Source: Agromyces agglutinans
GTDB taxonomy: Bacteria; Actinomycetota; Actinomycetes; Actinomycetales; Microbacteriaceae
Assembly (NCBI RefSeq): GCF_009647605.1
Contig: NZ_WJIF01000003.1
Location: forward strand, 186,001 to 250,000
DNA: 64,000 bases
Direction: 5' to 3'
The translations under genes were made by a program, and so were the position numbers. Under the pieces are notes generated by a model. It worked only from the letters and a program-made list of their open reading frames with translations. It did no database searches and had not been told where the DNA came from. This document shows, in pieces, positions 8,947 through 16,673 of the stretch. The number at the start of each line of letters is the position of its first letter. The stretch's first letter is position 1.

Positions 8947-11282
8947 CAGTCGCGTGCCATCGCCGCGGCGAGGTGCGCCTCGAGGTCGATGTAGGCGTCG
9001 TCGGCGATGTCGAAGACGACCTTCTCGATCGCGCCACCCTTCCAGTCGAAGCCCGGGCCGTAGAGGGCCGAGACGGGGTCGGCGCTGTCTCGACCGATCG
9101 TCAGCCCCTCGCCGCAGAGGGAGAAGTGCCCCATGACCGTGCGGATCTCCTGCTCGGCGACGAGGGTTTCGTCGACGTAGAGCTTGAGCGGCCCGATGCC
9201 CTCGCGGTATTCGCCGAGTCGCTCCTTCGTGAACTCGACCCCGATGATGTGCCTGCCGGACACCGGGGCGGGCGCCTGGATGCGGTCCTCGGGCGGGATG
9301 CCGAGGAAGTTGTACGCGTAGGTGATCGTGCCGTCCTTGACGAAGAGCGCGTGGCCGCCGAAGCGCGACCCGTGCGCGAAGACGACCCCTTCGGACTCGG
9401 AAGTCAGCTCGACCTCGGCGAGGATCTTGTACGAGACGTTGTGCACGTTCGCGGCCGAGCGCTCCGGCACCTCCGACGTACCGGGGTAGTACACGAACCG
9501 TCCGCTCGGCGGTGCCGGCTGGTGGAACTCCATGGCGACGAAGGTCTCGAAGTCCTTCGGGTTGCCGATGATCTGCAGGTCGTTCAGTGGCAGCACGTCG
9601 TTGGCCTTGGCGTCCTCGAGCCACAGCGCCTTCAGCTCCTCGAGCTTCTCGGGGTGCTCGGCGGCGAGGTCGTGCGCTTCGGCGCGGTCGACGTCGGTGT
9701 GGAAGAGCTGCCACCGATCCTCGTCGAAGCCGCTGAACCCACCCATCGGTCCGTGCTCCGCGACGGCCTTCCAGCCCTCGTGCCAGATGCCGCGGCTGCC
9801 GAGCATCTCGTAGTACTGCGTCTGCTTGGTCGTCGGGCCGTCCGCGTCGAACGAGTACCGCATCGAGACGCCGGGCAGCGGCGTTTGCTCGACCCCCGCG
9901 TAGACCTCGGGCATCTGCACCCCGCAGACGTCGAGGATCGTCGGCACGATGTCGGTGCAGTGGTGGTACTGCGAGCGCACCTCGCCCTTCGCGGCGATGC
10001 CCGCGGGCCAGTGGATCACCAGCGGGTCGCAGACGCCACCCTGGTACGAGTAGCGCTTGAACATGCGGTACGGCGTCGAGAACGCCATCGCCCACCCCGT
10101 CGGGTAGTGGTTGTAGGTGTCGGGGCTGCCGAGCTTGTCGACGAGCCTGAGATTGTCCTCGAGGGAGTCGGGGTAGCCGCCGAAGATCTTGCCCTCATTG
10201 ACCGAGCCGTTCGGGCTGCCCTCACCCGAGGCGCCGTTGTCGGCGCAGTAGAGGATGAGCGTGTTCTCGAGTTGACCCGATTCCTCGAGGTAGTCGACGA
10301 TGCGGCCGACCTGGGCGTCGGTGTATTCCGAGAATCCGGCGAAGACCTCTGCCATGCGGCAGAACATCGCCTTCTCCTCATCGTTCAACTCCGCCCAGGG
10401 CCGCACGTGGTCGGTCTGCGTGTACGTGCCGTCGGGCATCGGGTTGATCTCGGTGAGGTCGGTGTCGGCGGGCAGGATGCCGCGCTCGATCATGCGGGGC
10501 AGCACCCACTCGCGGTAGGCCTCGTACCCGTCGTCGAACGCGCCCTTGTACTTGGCGATGTACTCCTCGGGCGCATGGTGCGGAGCGTGGTTCGCGCCCG
10601 GGCAGAACCACAGGTACCACGGCTTGTCGGGCTCGGTCTGCTTCACGTCGCGGATCATCTTCAGCGCCTGGTCGGCGAGGTCCTTCGACAGGTGGTACCC
10701 GTCTTCGGGGAGGTACGGCTGGTCGATGTAGCGGTTGTCCTCCGCGAGTGACGGATACCAGTTGTTCGTCTCACCGCCGATGAACCCGTAGAAGCGGTCG
10801 TAGCCCTGCGCCAGCGGCCAGTTCTTCTTCGAGGCGCCGGCCGTCCATTCGTCGATGGGCACGTTGTGGTTCTTGCCCACCCAGAACGTCGACCACCCGG
10901 CGTCGCGCAGGATGTTCGCCATCGTCGCGTTCGTCGGCGGGATGTGCGAGTTGTAGCCCGGGAATCCGGTCGAGGACTCGGAGATCGTGGCGAAGCCGTT
11001 CTGGTGGTGGTTGCGCCCGGTCAGGAACGTCGAGCGCGTCGGCGAGCAGAGCGCCGTCGTGTGCCACTGCGCATACGTCAGGCCGCCGGCCGCGAGCCGG
11101 TCCATCGTCGGCATGTTGATACGCCCGCCGTAGGGCGACCAGGCCGCCTGCCCGGTGTCGTCGTAGAGGACCACGAGCACGTTCGGGGCACCCTTCGGAG
11201 CCTTGTCCGGAAGGAATGCCTCCCAGTCCGCCTCCGAGTCCCTGACGTCGAGTTCGATCTTCCCCCGGAATTCCCGTGCCAC
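8946..11282 (-). CDS. Arylsulfatase (type I, formylglycine-dependent)
   Basis: Hydrolyses organic sulfate esters. The 778-residue product has the N-terminal metal-binding stretch VLVVLYDDTG and the activation motif CSPTRSTFLTGR, whose Cys79 should be converted to formylglycine. Further alkaline-phosphatase-superfamily motifs include KNHN and YCADNGASGEG; the C-terminal part is a beta-rich domain. No signal peptide is seen, so it appears cytoplasmic. The GTG at 11282 is chosen over an upstream ATG because GGGGGA lies just before it. A formylglycine-generating enzyme is not in the window. It heads the operon with the HAD and SulP genes. Confidence 0.92.
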   Translation of the reverse strand: MAREFRGKIELDVRDSEADWEAFLPDKAPKGAPNVLVVLYDDTGQAAWSPYGGRINMPTMDRLAAGGLTYAQWHTTALCSPTRSTFLTGRNHHQNGFATISESSTGFPGYNSHIPPTNATMANILRDAGWSTFWVGKNHNVPIDEWTAGASKKNWPLAQGYDRFYGFIGGETNNWYPSLAEDNRYIDQPYLPEDGYHLSKDLADQALKMIRDVKQTEPDKPWYLWFCPGANHAPHHAPEEYIAKYKGAFDDGYEAYREWVLPRMIERGILPADTDLTEINPMPDGTYTQTDHVRPWAELNDEEKAMFCRMAEVFAGFSEYTDAQVGRIVDYLEESGQLENTLILYCADNGASGEGSPNGSVNEGKIFGGYPDSLEDNLRLVDKLGSPDTYNHYPTGWAMAFSTPYRMFKRYSYQGGVCDPLVIHWPAGIAAKGEVRSQYHHCTDIVPTILDVCGVQMPEVYAGVEQTPLPGVSMRYSFDADGPTTKQTQYYEMLGSRGIWHEGWKAVAEHGPMGGFSGFDEDRWQLFHTDVDRAEAHDLAAEHPEKLEELKALWLEDAKANDVLPLNDLQIIGNPKDFETFVAMEFHQPAPPSGRFVYYPGTSEVPERSAANVHNVSYKILAEVELTSESEGVVFAHGSRFGGHALFVKDGTITYAYNFLGIPPEDRIQAPAPVSGRHIIGVEFTKERLGEYREGIGPLKLYVDETLVAEQEIRTVMGHFSLCGEGLTIGRDSADPVSALYGPGFDWKGGAIEKVVFDIADDAYIDLEAHLAAAMARD

Positions 11283-11367
11283 GCTGTTCCCCCGAACTGC
11301 CGTCGGATTCGCCCGGCGGCTCAGGCACAACGTTGGCATGCGGAGGGGCGCCGCGGCAAGGACCGTG

Positions 11368-11631
11368 TCAGCCGGCGAGCGCCGTCTTCAGCCGCACCGG
11401 GTCGACGCGCCAGAACGCGTGCTGCTCGCCGTCGATGAGCACGACGGGGATCTCCTCGGCGTAGCGCTCGGCGAGCGCGGGGTCGTCGAGGATCGACCGC
11501 TCGTCGAATACCACGCCGGCTGCACCGGGCATCGCGGCGATCTCCTCGAGCACGGCGAACACGACGTCGCGGGCGTCGTCGCAGAGGTGGCATCCGGGCT
11601 TGCCGATGAGCGTGAGACGATGCTGGGTCAC
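11368..11631 (-). CDS. Glutaredoxin-like (DUF836) thiol-disulfide protein
   Basis: Small thioredoxin-fold protein of 87 residues with an N-terminal redox site CHLC (Cys14, Cys17) in the context GKPGCHLCDDAR, and a cis-Pro segment EEIPVVLIDGE. It matches the short glutaredoxin/DUF836 proteins of actinobacteria. No redox partner is adjacent. It lies between the sulfatase operon and the bS22 gene on the same strand, and a dispersed inverted-repeat-like sequence lies just upstream. Confidence 0.85.
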   Translation of the reverse strand: MTQHRLTLIGKPGCHLCDDARDVVFAVLEEIAAMPGAAGVVFDERSILDDPALAERYAEEIPVVLIDGEQHAFWRVDPVRLKTALAG

Positions 11632-11648
11632 GGTCTCAGGGTACGCGG

Positions 11649-11688
11649 GGTCTCGATACGCGTGCTCTCCGTCGCGCGCGACTCGACC
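11649..11688. repeat. Half-copy of a dispersed GGTCTCGATACG...CTCGACC repeat
   Basis: Begins GGTCTCGATAC and ends CTCGACC, the same termini as the paired copies near 46.8 kb and 61.4 kb. Only one arm is present here. It lies between the glutaredoxin-like and bS22 genes. Confidence 0.6.
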
Positions 11689-11760
11689 GCCGAGCTCACC
11701 GGGAACGACGAGAAGCGCCGGGCCCGAGGGGCCGGCGCTTCGGTCGGAGTCGACGAACGA

Positions 11761-11859
11761 CTACTTCTTGTTGCGACGCTGGTGGCGAGTCTTGCGAAGC
11801 AGCTTGCGGTGCTTCTTCTTCGCCATGCGCTTGCGACGCTTCTTGATGACGGAACCCAT
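11761..11859 (-). CDS. Small ribosomal subunit protein bS22 (AURKAIP1/COX24 domain)
   Basis: A 32-residue, extremely basic protein that begins MGSVIKKRRKRM and ends RRNKK. It matches the mycobacterial extra 30S protein bS22 and the AURKAIP1/COX24 family. It is short enough to be missed by most gene callers. The ATG follows a GAGG ribosome site, and a TAGACT -10 box lies upstream on the same strand (11927-11932), giving a leader of about 60 nt. It is expected to bind the small subunit near the decoding region. Identification is by sequence recall, but the match is close. Confidence 0.93.
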   Translation of the reverse strand: MGSVIKKRRKRMAKKKHRKLLRKTRHQRRNKK

Positions 11860-11977
11860 CAGAACCTCACTGAGAAAGTCGAGCCGGCGGCGCGTGCCGC
11901 TGCCGGGGGCAGGAAAGCCTCGGGATAGTCTAGCTGATTCCCCCTCATGCCCCGATCAGGGTGCCGGGAACGTGCGT

Positions 11978-11983
11978 TAGCGT
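11978..11983 (+). promoter_or_regulatory. -10 box of the GNAT gene
   Basis: TAGCGT lies 6 nt before the ATG at 11990, consistent with a leaderless transcript. Confidence 0.5.
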
Positions 11984-11989
11984 CGAGGG

Positions 11990-12499
11990 ATGGCCGTCTC
12001 GAACCTCCTCATCCGCACCACTCGTGAGGACGACTGGCAGGCCGTCCGCGCCCTCCGCCTCGAGATGCTGCGCGACTATCCGCTCGCCTACGGCGAGACG
12101 CTCGAGCACGCGCTCGGGGTCGACGAATCCGGCTGGCGGCTGCGCGCTCGCCGCGGCGAGACGCCGGGGCAGACGTCGGTGGTCGCCATCGAGGGCGAGC
12201 GCTGGGTCGGGCACATGGGCGGGTACCTGCCGGATGCCGCGACCGGCCCCCTGCTCGTCGGCGTCTACGTCGCGCCCGATCGCCGGGGCGACGACGCCGG
12301 GGTCTCGCGGGCACTGCTCGAGGCGGTCGAGCGCTGGGCCGCGCAGTTCGGCTCGACCCTGCGGCTCGAGGTGCACGAGGACAATCCGCGCGCACGCCGG
12401 TTCTACGAGAAGCTCGGGTTCAGCCTCACCGGCCGCAGCCGCGAGTACGAGCTCGAGCCGGGCGGGCTCGAGCTGGAGATGATCAAGCGTCTCGTCTGA
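11990..12499 (+). CDS. GNAT family N-acetyltransferase
   Basis: Predicted acetyl-CoA dependent acetyltransferase of 169 residues. The acetyl-CoA site is in the VGVYVAPDRRGDDAGVSRALL region (about 90-112; the usual RxxGxG/A loop is modified here), and the NPRARRFYEKLGF motif of the C-terminal half is typical of the fold. The substrate cannot be told from sequence. The gene stands alone with its own leaderless promoter, 27 nt before the DUF1772 gene. Confidence 0.88.
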   Translation: MAVSNLLIRTTREDDWQAVRALRLEMLRDYPLAYGETLEHALGVDESGWRLRARRGETPGQTSVVAIEGERWVGHMGGYLPDAATGPLLVGVYVAPDRRGDDAGVSRALLEAVERWAAQFGSTLRLEVHEDNPRARRFYEKLGFSLTGRSREYELEPGGLELEMIKRLV

Positions 12500-12526
12500 C
12501 CGCGGCTTCACGCCAGACTGGTCCGC

Positions 12527-13009
12527 ATGGATGTCTTCCTCGTGGTGCTGCTGGTGCTCTCGGTCGTCGGTTCCGGGGTCGCGGGCGGCGTCTTCTACGC
12601 CTTCTCGGCGTTCGTCGTGCAGGGACTCGACCGGCTCGAGGCGGCCGACGCCGCCCGGGCCATGCGCGCCGTCAACGTGACCGCCGTGCGTGCGCCGCTC
12701 ATGCTCGAGCTGTTCGGCACCGCCCTCGTCGCCGCCGTGGTCGCGGTGCTCGCCCTCGTCGCGCCCGGGCCGGAGACCTGGTGGATCGTCGCGGCGGCCG
12801 CGGTGTACGTGCTGAGCGTCGTGGTGGTCACGGGCGGCGCGAACGTCCCGCGCAACAACGCGCTCGCCGCGGCCGCGACGGACGGGCCCGCGCTGGCCGC
12901 GGCCTGGCGTTCCTTCCGGCCGGGGTGGATGGGCTGGAACCACGTGCGCGCAGCGGGGGCATCCGTCGCCTGCGCGCTGTTCGCGATCGCCCTCGCGATC
13001 GCGTGGTGA
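12527..13009 (+). CDS. DUF1772 (anthrone oxygenase-like) membrane protein
   Basis: Four-helix integral membrane protein of 160 residues with hydrophobic segments near 5-30, 60-85, 88-108 and 140-160. The NVPRNNAL segment near residue 105 is the conserved N-V-P-x-N signature of DUF1772. Some members are annotated as anthrone oxygenases, but no polyketide genes are near, so that activity is not claimed. A CAGACT -10-like box ends 7 nt before the ATG, so it may have its own leaderless transcript. It converges on arsR with 6 bp between. Confidence 0.82.
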   Translation: MDVFLVVLLVLSVVGSGVAGGVFYAFSAFVVQGLDRLEAADAARAMRAVNVTAVRAPLMLELFGTALVAAVVAVLALVAPGPETWWIVAAAAVYVLSVVVVTGGANVPRNNALAAAATDGPALAAAWRSFRPGWMGWNHVRAAGASVACALFAIALAIAW

Positions 13010-13015
13010 CGACCG

Positions 13016-13447
13016 CTACTTGCGGCCGACGACCGAGGTGACCTTCTGCGCGGTCGCGGCGAACGCCTTGCCGATCGCCGACGCGAAGGCGCGCTGCTCG
13101 TCGCTGAGCGACTCGGCGGCCGCGGACTCGGCCGACGCGAGCGTCGCGGCGTCGGCCGCCGCTCCGTCGGAGAGGAACGGGATGAGCCAGTCCTCGAGGA
13201 ACTCGAGCGGCGCACGGTCGAGCTTGTAGAAGCGGTGCTGGCCCTCCTCGCGAACGACGACGAGACCGGCCTCGCGGAGCACCTTCAGATGCTTCGACAC
13301 GGTCGGCTGGCTGGTGCCGAGGGCCGTGACGATCTCGGAGACGCTGATCTCGCCGCCCGACTGGGGCTCGGAGGTCTCGCGATCGAGGAGGACGCCGAGG
13401 ATGTCGCGCCGAGTCCGGTCCGCGACCACGTCGAAGATGTCCGCCAT
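13016..13447 (-). CDS. ArsR family winged-helix transcriptional regulator
   Basis: DNA-binding regulator of 143 residues. The ArsR-type wHTH occupies about residues 1-90, with recognition helix TSQPTVSKHLKVLREAGLV and wing REEGQHRFYKL. The C-terminal 50 residues are Ala-rich and lack an obvious metal-binding Cys set, so a classical metal sensor is not supported. It is transcribed divergently from trkH across about 30 bp, with a TAGCCT -10 box 6 nt before its ATG. It may therefore regulate itself and the K+ uptake genes. Confidence 0.88.
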   Translation of the reverse strand: MADIFDVVADRTRRDILGVLLDRETSEPQSGGEISVSEIVTALGTSQPTVSKHLKVLREAGLVVVREEGQHRFYKLDRAPLEFLEDWLIPFLSDGAAADAATLASAESAAAESLSDEQRAFASAIGKAFAATAQKVTSVVGRK

Positions 13448-13453
13448 GGCACA

Positions 13454-13483
13454 AGGCTAGCCACTCGCGGCGGGGAGTACCAT
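13454..13483. promoter_or_regulatory. Divergent arsR / trkHA promoter region
   Basis: Minus-strand TAGCCT (13454-13459) serves arsR, and plus-strand TACCAT (13478-13483) fits as the -10 of trkH. The 8-bp palindrome GGCTAGCC overlaps the arsR box. The two promoters are too close to be occupied at once. Confidence 0.5.
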
Positions 13484-13520
13484 GACACACGCGTCGGCGG
13501 AGGCATCGGAGGGGGCGCGG

Positions 13521-14966
13521 ATGGCAGTTCGGGCTCTGCAGCCCCGCGGTCGCTTCGACCGGCGATCCTGGTTCGGCCGTCTCCGCGGTGCCGCCGGGGG
13601 CGTCGTACGGAGTTCACCGTCGCGCTTCGCGATCCTCGTGTTCGCCAGCCTGATCCTCGTGACCACGTTGTTGCTCACCCTGCCGATCTCTCGCGCCGGC
13701 GAGGGCCGGGGAACGCCATTGCACGACGCCCTGTTCACCGCGGTCTCGACCATCTGCGTGACCGGGCTGGCGACGGTCGACATGGCCACGCACTGGTCGC
13801 CGTTCGGCAACGCCGTGATCTTCATCGGGATGAACATCGGCGGCATCGGAGTGCTCACGCTCGCCTCCATCCTCGGCCTGGTGATCTCGCGCCGGCTCGG
13901 GTTGCGGGCGAAGCTCATGGCGGCGAGTGACAGCAACCCCTCCCGCGTGCACGCCGGCCCCGTCGCCGAACGACAGGCCGTCCGGCTCGGCGAGGTCGGC
14001 GGGCTGCTCGCCACCGTCGCCGTGAGCACGCTCACCATCGAGGCGGTGATCGTGGCGGGCATGATCCCGAGTGTGCTCGCCAAGGGCTACGACTTCGCGA
14101 CGAGCCTCTGGTACTCGGCCTACTACTCGGTGAGTGCGTTCACCAACACGGGCTTCAATCCCAATCCCGCCGGGCCGGTGGAGTTCGTCGACGACTACTG
14201 GTTCCAATCGCTGCTCATGCTGGGCGTCTTCCTCGGCAGCCTGGGCTTCCCGGTGATCTTCGCGCTCGCACGCAGCTGGCGCACGCCCCACCGCTGGAGC
14301 GTGCACGTGAAGATCACGCTGACGACGACGACCATCCTCTTCGTCGCGGGCGCCGCCGCCTTCCTCCTGCTCGAGTACGCGAACCCGAAGACCTACGGGC
14401 ACCTCGACGCCGGGCCGACGATCTACCAGTCGTTCTTCATGTCGATGATGACGAGGTCGGGCGGCTTCGCCACGATCAACATGCACGACCTGTACGGCTC
14501 GAGCCAGCTCGTGAGCAGCATGCTGATGTTCGTCGGCGGCGGCTCGGCGTCGACGGCGGGCGGCATCAAGGTGACCACGCTCGCCGTGCTGTTCCTGGCC
14601 GCGTTCGCCGAGGCGCGCGGCGCGCCCTCGATGGAGGCGTTCGGCCGGCGCATCCCGCGCGACATGCTCCGCCTGTCGGTGAGCGTCGTGCTCTGGGGCG
14701 CCACGATCGTGGCGGTCTCCTCGATCGTGATCCTGCAGATCACGAAGGCGCCGTTCGAGAACGTGCTCTTCGACGTGATCTCGGCGTTCGCGACCTGCGG
14801 CCTCTCGACGGGACTGACCGCCGACCTGCCGCCGTCGGGCACCTACGTCATGGCCGCGACGATGTTCATGGGCCGGGTCGGCACCGTGACGCTCGCCGCC
14901 GCGCTCGCCGCGAGCCAGCGGCGACAGCTGTTCAAACGACCGGAAGAGAGGCCCATCGTTGGTTGA
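13521..14966 (+). CDS. trkH: Potassium uptake protein TrkH/KtrB family
   Basis: K+ translocating membrane subunit of a Trk/Ktr uptake system, 481 residues from this start. All four selectivity-filter segments are visible in order: CVTGLAT, FTNTGFN, TRSGGFAT and CGLSTG, each with its filter glycine, between paired membrane helices. An in-frame ATG at 13482 falls within the likely -10 box, so I prefer 13521, which has a GGAGGGGG ribosome site just upstream. It overlaps trkA by 8 nt. Confidence 0.92.
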   Translation: MAVRALQPRGRFDRRSWFGRLRGAAGGVVRSSPSRFAILVFASLILVTTLLLTLPISRAGEGRGTPLHDALFTAVSTICVTGLATVDMATHWSPFGNAVIFIGMNIGGIGVLTLASILGLVISRRLGLRAKLMAASDSNPSRVHAGPVAERQAVRLGEVGGLLATVAVSTLTIEAVIVAGMIPSVLAKGYDFATSLWYSAYYSVSAFTNTGFNPNPAGPVEFVDDYWFQSLLMLGVFLGSLGFPVIFALARSWRTPHRWSVHVKITLTTTTILFVAGAAAFLLLEYANPKTYGHLDAGPTIYQSFFMSMMTRSGGFATINMHDLYGSSQLVSSMLMFVGGGSASTAGGIKVTTLAVLFLAAFAEARGAPSMEAFGRRIPRDMLRLSVSVVLWGATIVAVSSIVILQITKAPFENVLFDVISAFATCGLSTGLTADLPPSGTYVMAATMFMGRVGTVTLAAALAASQRRQLFKRPEERPIVG

Positions 14967-15627
14967 TCGCATCAAGCACGACGCCCCAGTACTCGTCATC
15001 GGCCTCGGCCGGTTCGGCGCGGCCACCGCGGGCCAGCTCGATCGCCTCGGACGCGAGGTGCTCGCCGTCGACACCGACGAGTTGCTGGTGCAGAAGTGGT
15101 CGGAACGCGTGACGCACGCCGTGGTCGCCGACGCGAAGTCGATCGACGCGTTGCGCCAGATCGGCGCCCAGGACTTCTCGATCGCCGTGTGCGCGGTCGG
15201 CTCGTCGGTCGAGGCATCCGTGCTCATCACCGCCAATCTCGTCGACCTGAAGATCCCGCAGATCTGGGCGAAGGCGATCTCGGCCTCGCACGGCAAGATC
15301 CTCGAGCGCATCGGCGCGAACCACGTGATCTACCCCGAGCGCGAGGCCGGCGAGCGAACCGCGCACCTCGTGAGCGGCCGCATGCTCGACTTCATCGAGT
15401 TCGACGACGACTTCGCGCTCGTGAAGATGTACCCGCCGAAGCCGATCCGCGGCAAGAACCTCACCGAGTCGGGCGTGCGCAGCCGCCACCGCGTGACGGT
15501 CGTCGGCGTGAAGAGTCCCGGCAAGCCGTTCACCTACGCGACCGAGCAGACCGTGGTCTCGAACCACGACCTCATCATCGTGTCGGGCACCGAGGGCGAT
15601 ATCGAGAAGTTCGCCGCGCTCGAATAG
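14959..15627 (+). CDS. trkA: TrkA family K+ channel regulatory subunit
   Basis: Cytoplasmic gating subunit of 222 residues with an N-terminal RCK/Rossmann domain (VIGLGRFGAATAGQL nucleotide-binding loop and the acidic VDTDE strand end) and a C-terminal TrkA_C domain (about 140-220). It is expected to bind NAD(H), ATP/ADP or c-di-AMP and open the TrkH pore. The start is TTG, preceded by an AGAGAGG ribosome site and overlapping the trkH stop by 8 nt; no ATG or GTG fits better. With trkH it forms a complete low-affinity K+ uptake system. Confidence 0.92.
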   Translation: MVDRIKHDAPVLVIGLGRFGAATAGQLDRLGREVLAVDTDELLVQKWSERVTHAVVADAKSIDALRQIGAQDFSIAVCAVGSSVEASVLITANLVDLKIPQIWAKAISASHGKILERIGANHVIYPEREAGERTAHLVSGRMLDFIEFDDDFALVKMYPPKPIRGKNLTESGVRSRHRVTVVGVKSPGKPFTYATEQTVVSNHDLIIVSGTEGDIEKFAALE

Positions 15628-15656
15628 GACGCAGCCCGGCGACCTGATTCACAGTA

Positions 15657-15685
15657 TTCACAAATTTGTGAAACGAGCGTAGGCT
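15657..15685 (+). promoter_or_regulatory. Promoter with 16-bp palindromic operator for the ABC exporter operon
   Basis: TTCACAAATTTGTGAA (15657-15672) is a perfect 16-bp palindrome. Its first six bases act as a -35 (TTCACA), 17 bp before the -10 TAGGCT (15680-15685), which ends 7 nt before the ATG. A second TTCACA lies 9 bp upstream. A repressor bound here would block RNA polymerase; the GbsR-like protein at the end of the operon is the obvious candidate. Confidence 0.75.
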
Positions 15686-15692
15686 CGCAGGC

Positions 15693-16673
15693 ATGGAAAC
15701 CGTCGTCTCCACCCATGGTCTCGTCAAGCGCTTCGGCCGCGTCACCGCACTCGACGAGCTCGATCTCGAGGTGACGCGGGGCGAGGTGCACGGCTTCCTC
15801 GGCCCGAACGGCGCCGGCAAGTCGACCACGATCCGCATCCTGCTCGGCCTCGCGCGCGCGACCGCCGGCGAGGCGCTGCTCTTCGACCGCGACCCGTGGC
15901 GTCACGCCGCGGACCTCCACCGGCGCGTCGCATACGTTCCCGGCGACGTGAGCCTGTGGCCGAACCTCACCGGCGGCGAGGCGATCGACCTGCTCTCCCG
16001 GCTGCGCGGCGGCACGACCGATCGCGCCGCCTACGCGACGCGCAAGCAGCGACTGCTCGACGCCTTCCAGCTCGACCCGCGCAAGAAGGGCCGCGCCTAC
16101 TCGAAGGGCAACCGCCAGAAGGTCGCCCTGGTGGCCGCGTTCGCCACGCCCGCCGACCTGTACCTCCTCGACGAGCCGACGAGCGGGCTCGACCCGCTCA
16201 TGGAGCAGGTCTTCAACCGCGAGATCGCGCGCGTCGCCGCCGAGGGGTCGACCGTGCTGCTGTCGAGCCACATCCTCTCCGAGGTCGAGGAGCTCTGCGA
16301 CCGGGTCAGCATCATCCGGGCCGGGCGCCTCGTCGAGTCGGGCACGCTCGCCGAGCTCCGCCACCTCACGCGCACCGAGGTCGCGTTCGTGCACGAGCCG
16401 GGGCGTGAGCACGAGGTCGCGGCGCTCGACGGCGCGCACGACGTGCGCATCGACAGCGGCCGCATCCGGTTCGCGGTCGACAGCGACCGCGTCGCCGGCG
16501 TGTTGCCAGCGCTCGGCGCGCTCGGCGTGCAGGGCCTCACGATCACGCCGCCGTCGCTCGAGGAGCTGTTCCTGCGACACTACGGCGACGACGTCGCCGA
16601 GGTCGACCGTTCGGGTGGCGACGGCTCGAGCGCCGACCGCGCGGGCACCGACTCCGTCGAGGCGCGAGCATGA
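15693..16673 (+). CDS. ABC transporter ATP-binding protein (drug/polyketide exporter type)
   Basis: ATPase subunit of an ABC-2 type exporter, 326 residues. Walker A GPNGAGKST (37-45), an altered signature SKGNRQKVAL (about 135), Walker B LYLLDEPT (about 157) and the switch histidine in LLSSHILSEVEEL are all present. The C-terminal 100 residues match the DUF4162-like tail of DrrA-type ATPases. It overlaps the permease gene by 4 nt. The palindromic operator upstream and the regulator downstream suggest an inducible efflux pump. Substrate unknown. Confidence 0.9.
   Translation: METVVSTHGLVKRFGRVTALDELDLEVTRGEVHGFLGPNGAGKSTTIRILLGLARATAGEALLFDRDPWRHAADLHRRVAYVPGDVSLWPNLTGGEAIDLLSRLRGGTTDRAAYATRKQRLLDAFQLDPRKKGRAYSKGNRQKVALVAAFATPADLYLLDEPTSGLDPLMEQVFNREIARVAAEGSTVLLSSHILSEVEELCDRVSIIRAGRLVESGTLAELRHLTRTEVAFVHEPGREHEVAALDGAHDVRIDSGRIRFAVDSDRVAGVLPALGALGVQGLTITPPSLEELFLRHYGDDVAEVDRSGGDGSSADRAGTDSVEARA

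Noticed and set aside
8011..10095. HAD protein fused to an upstream 380-residue region
   Set aside because: The upstream part is an out-of-frame reading of the sulfatase gene; the HAD start at 8946 overlaps the sulfatase stop by one base.
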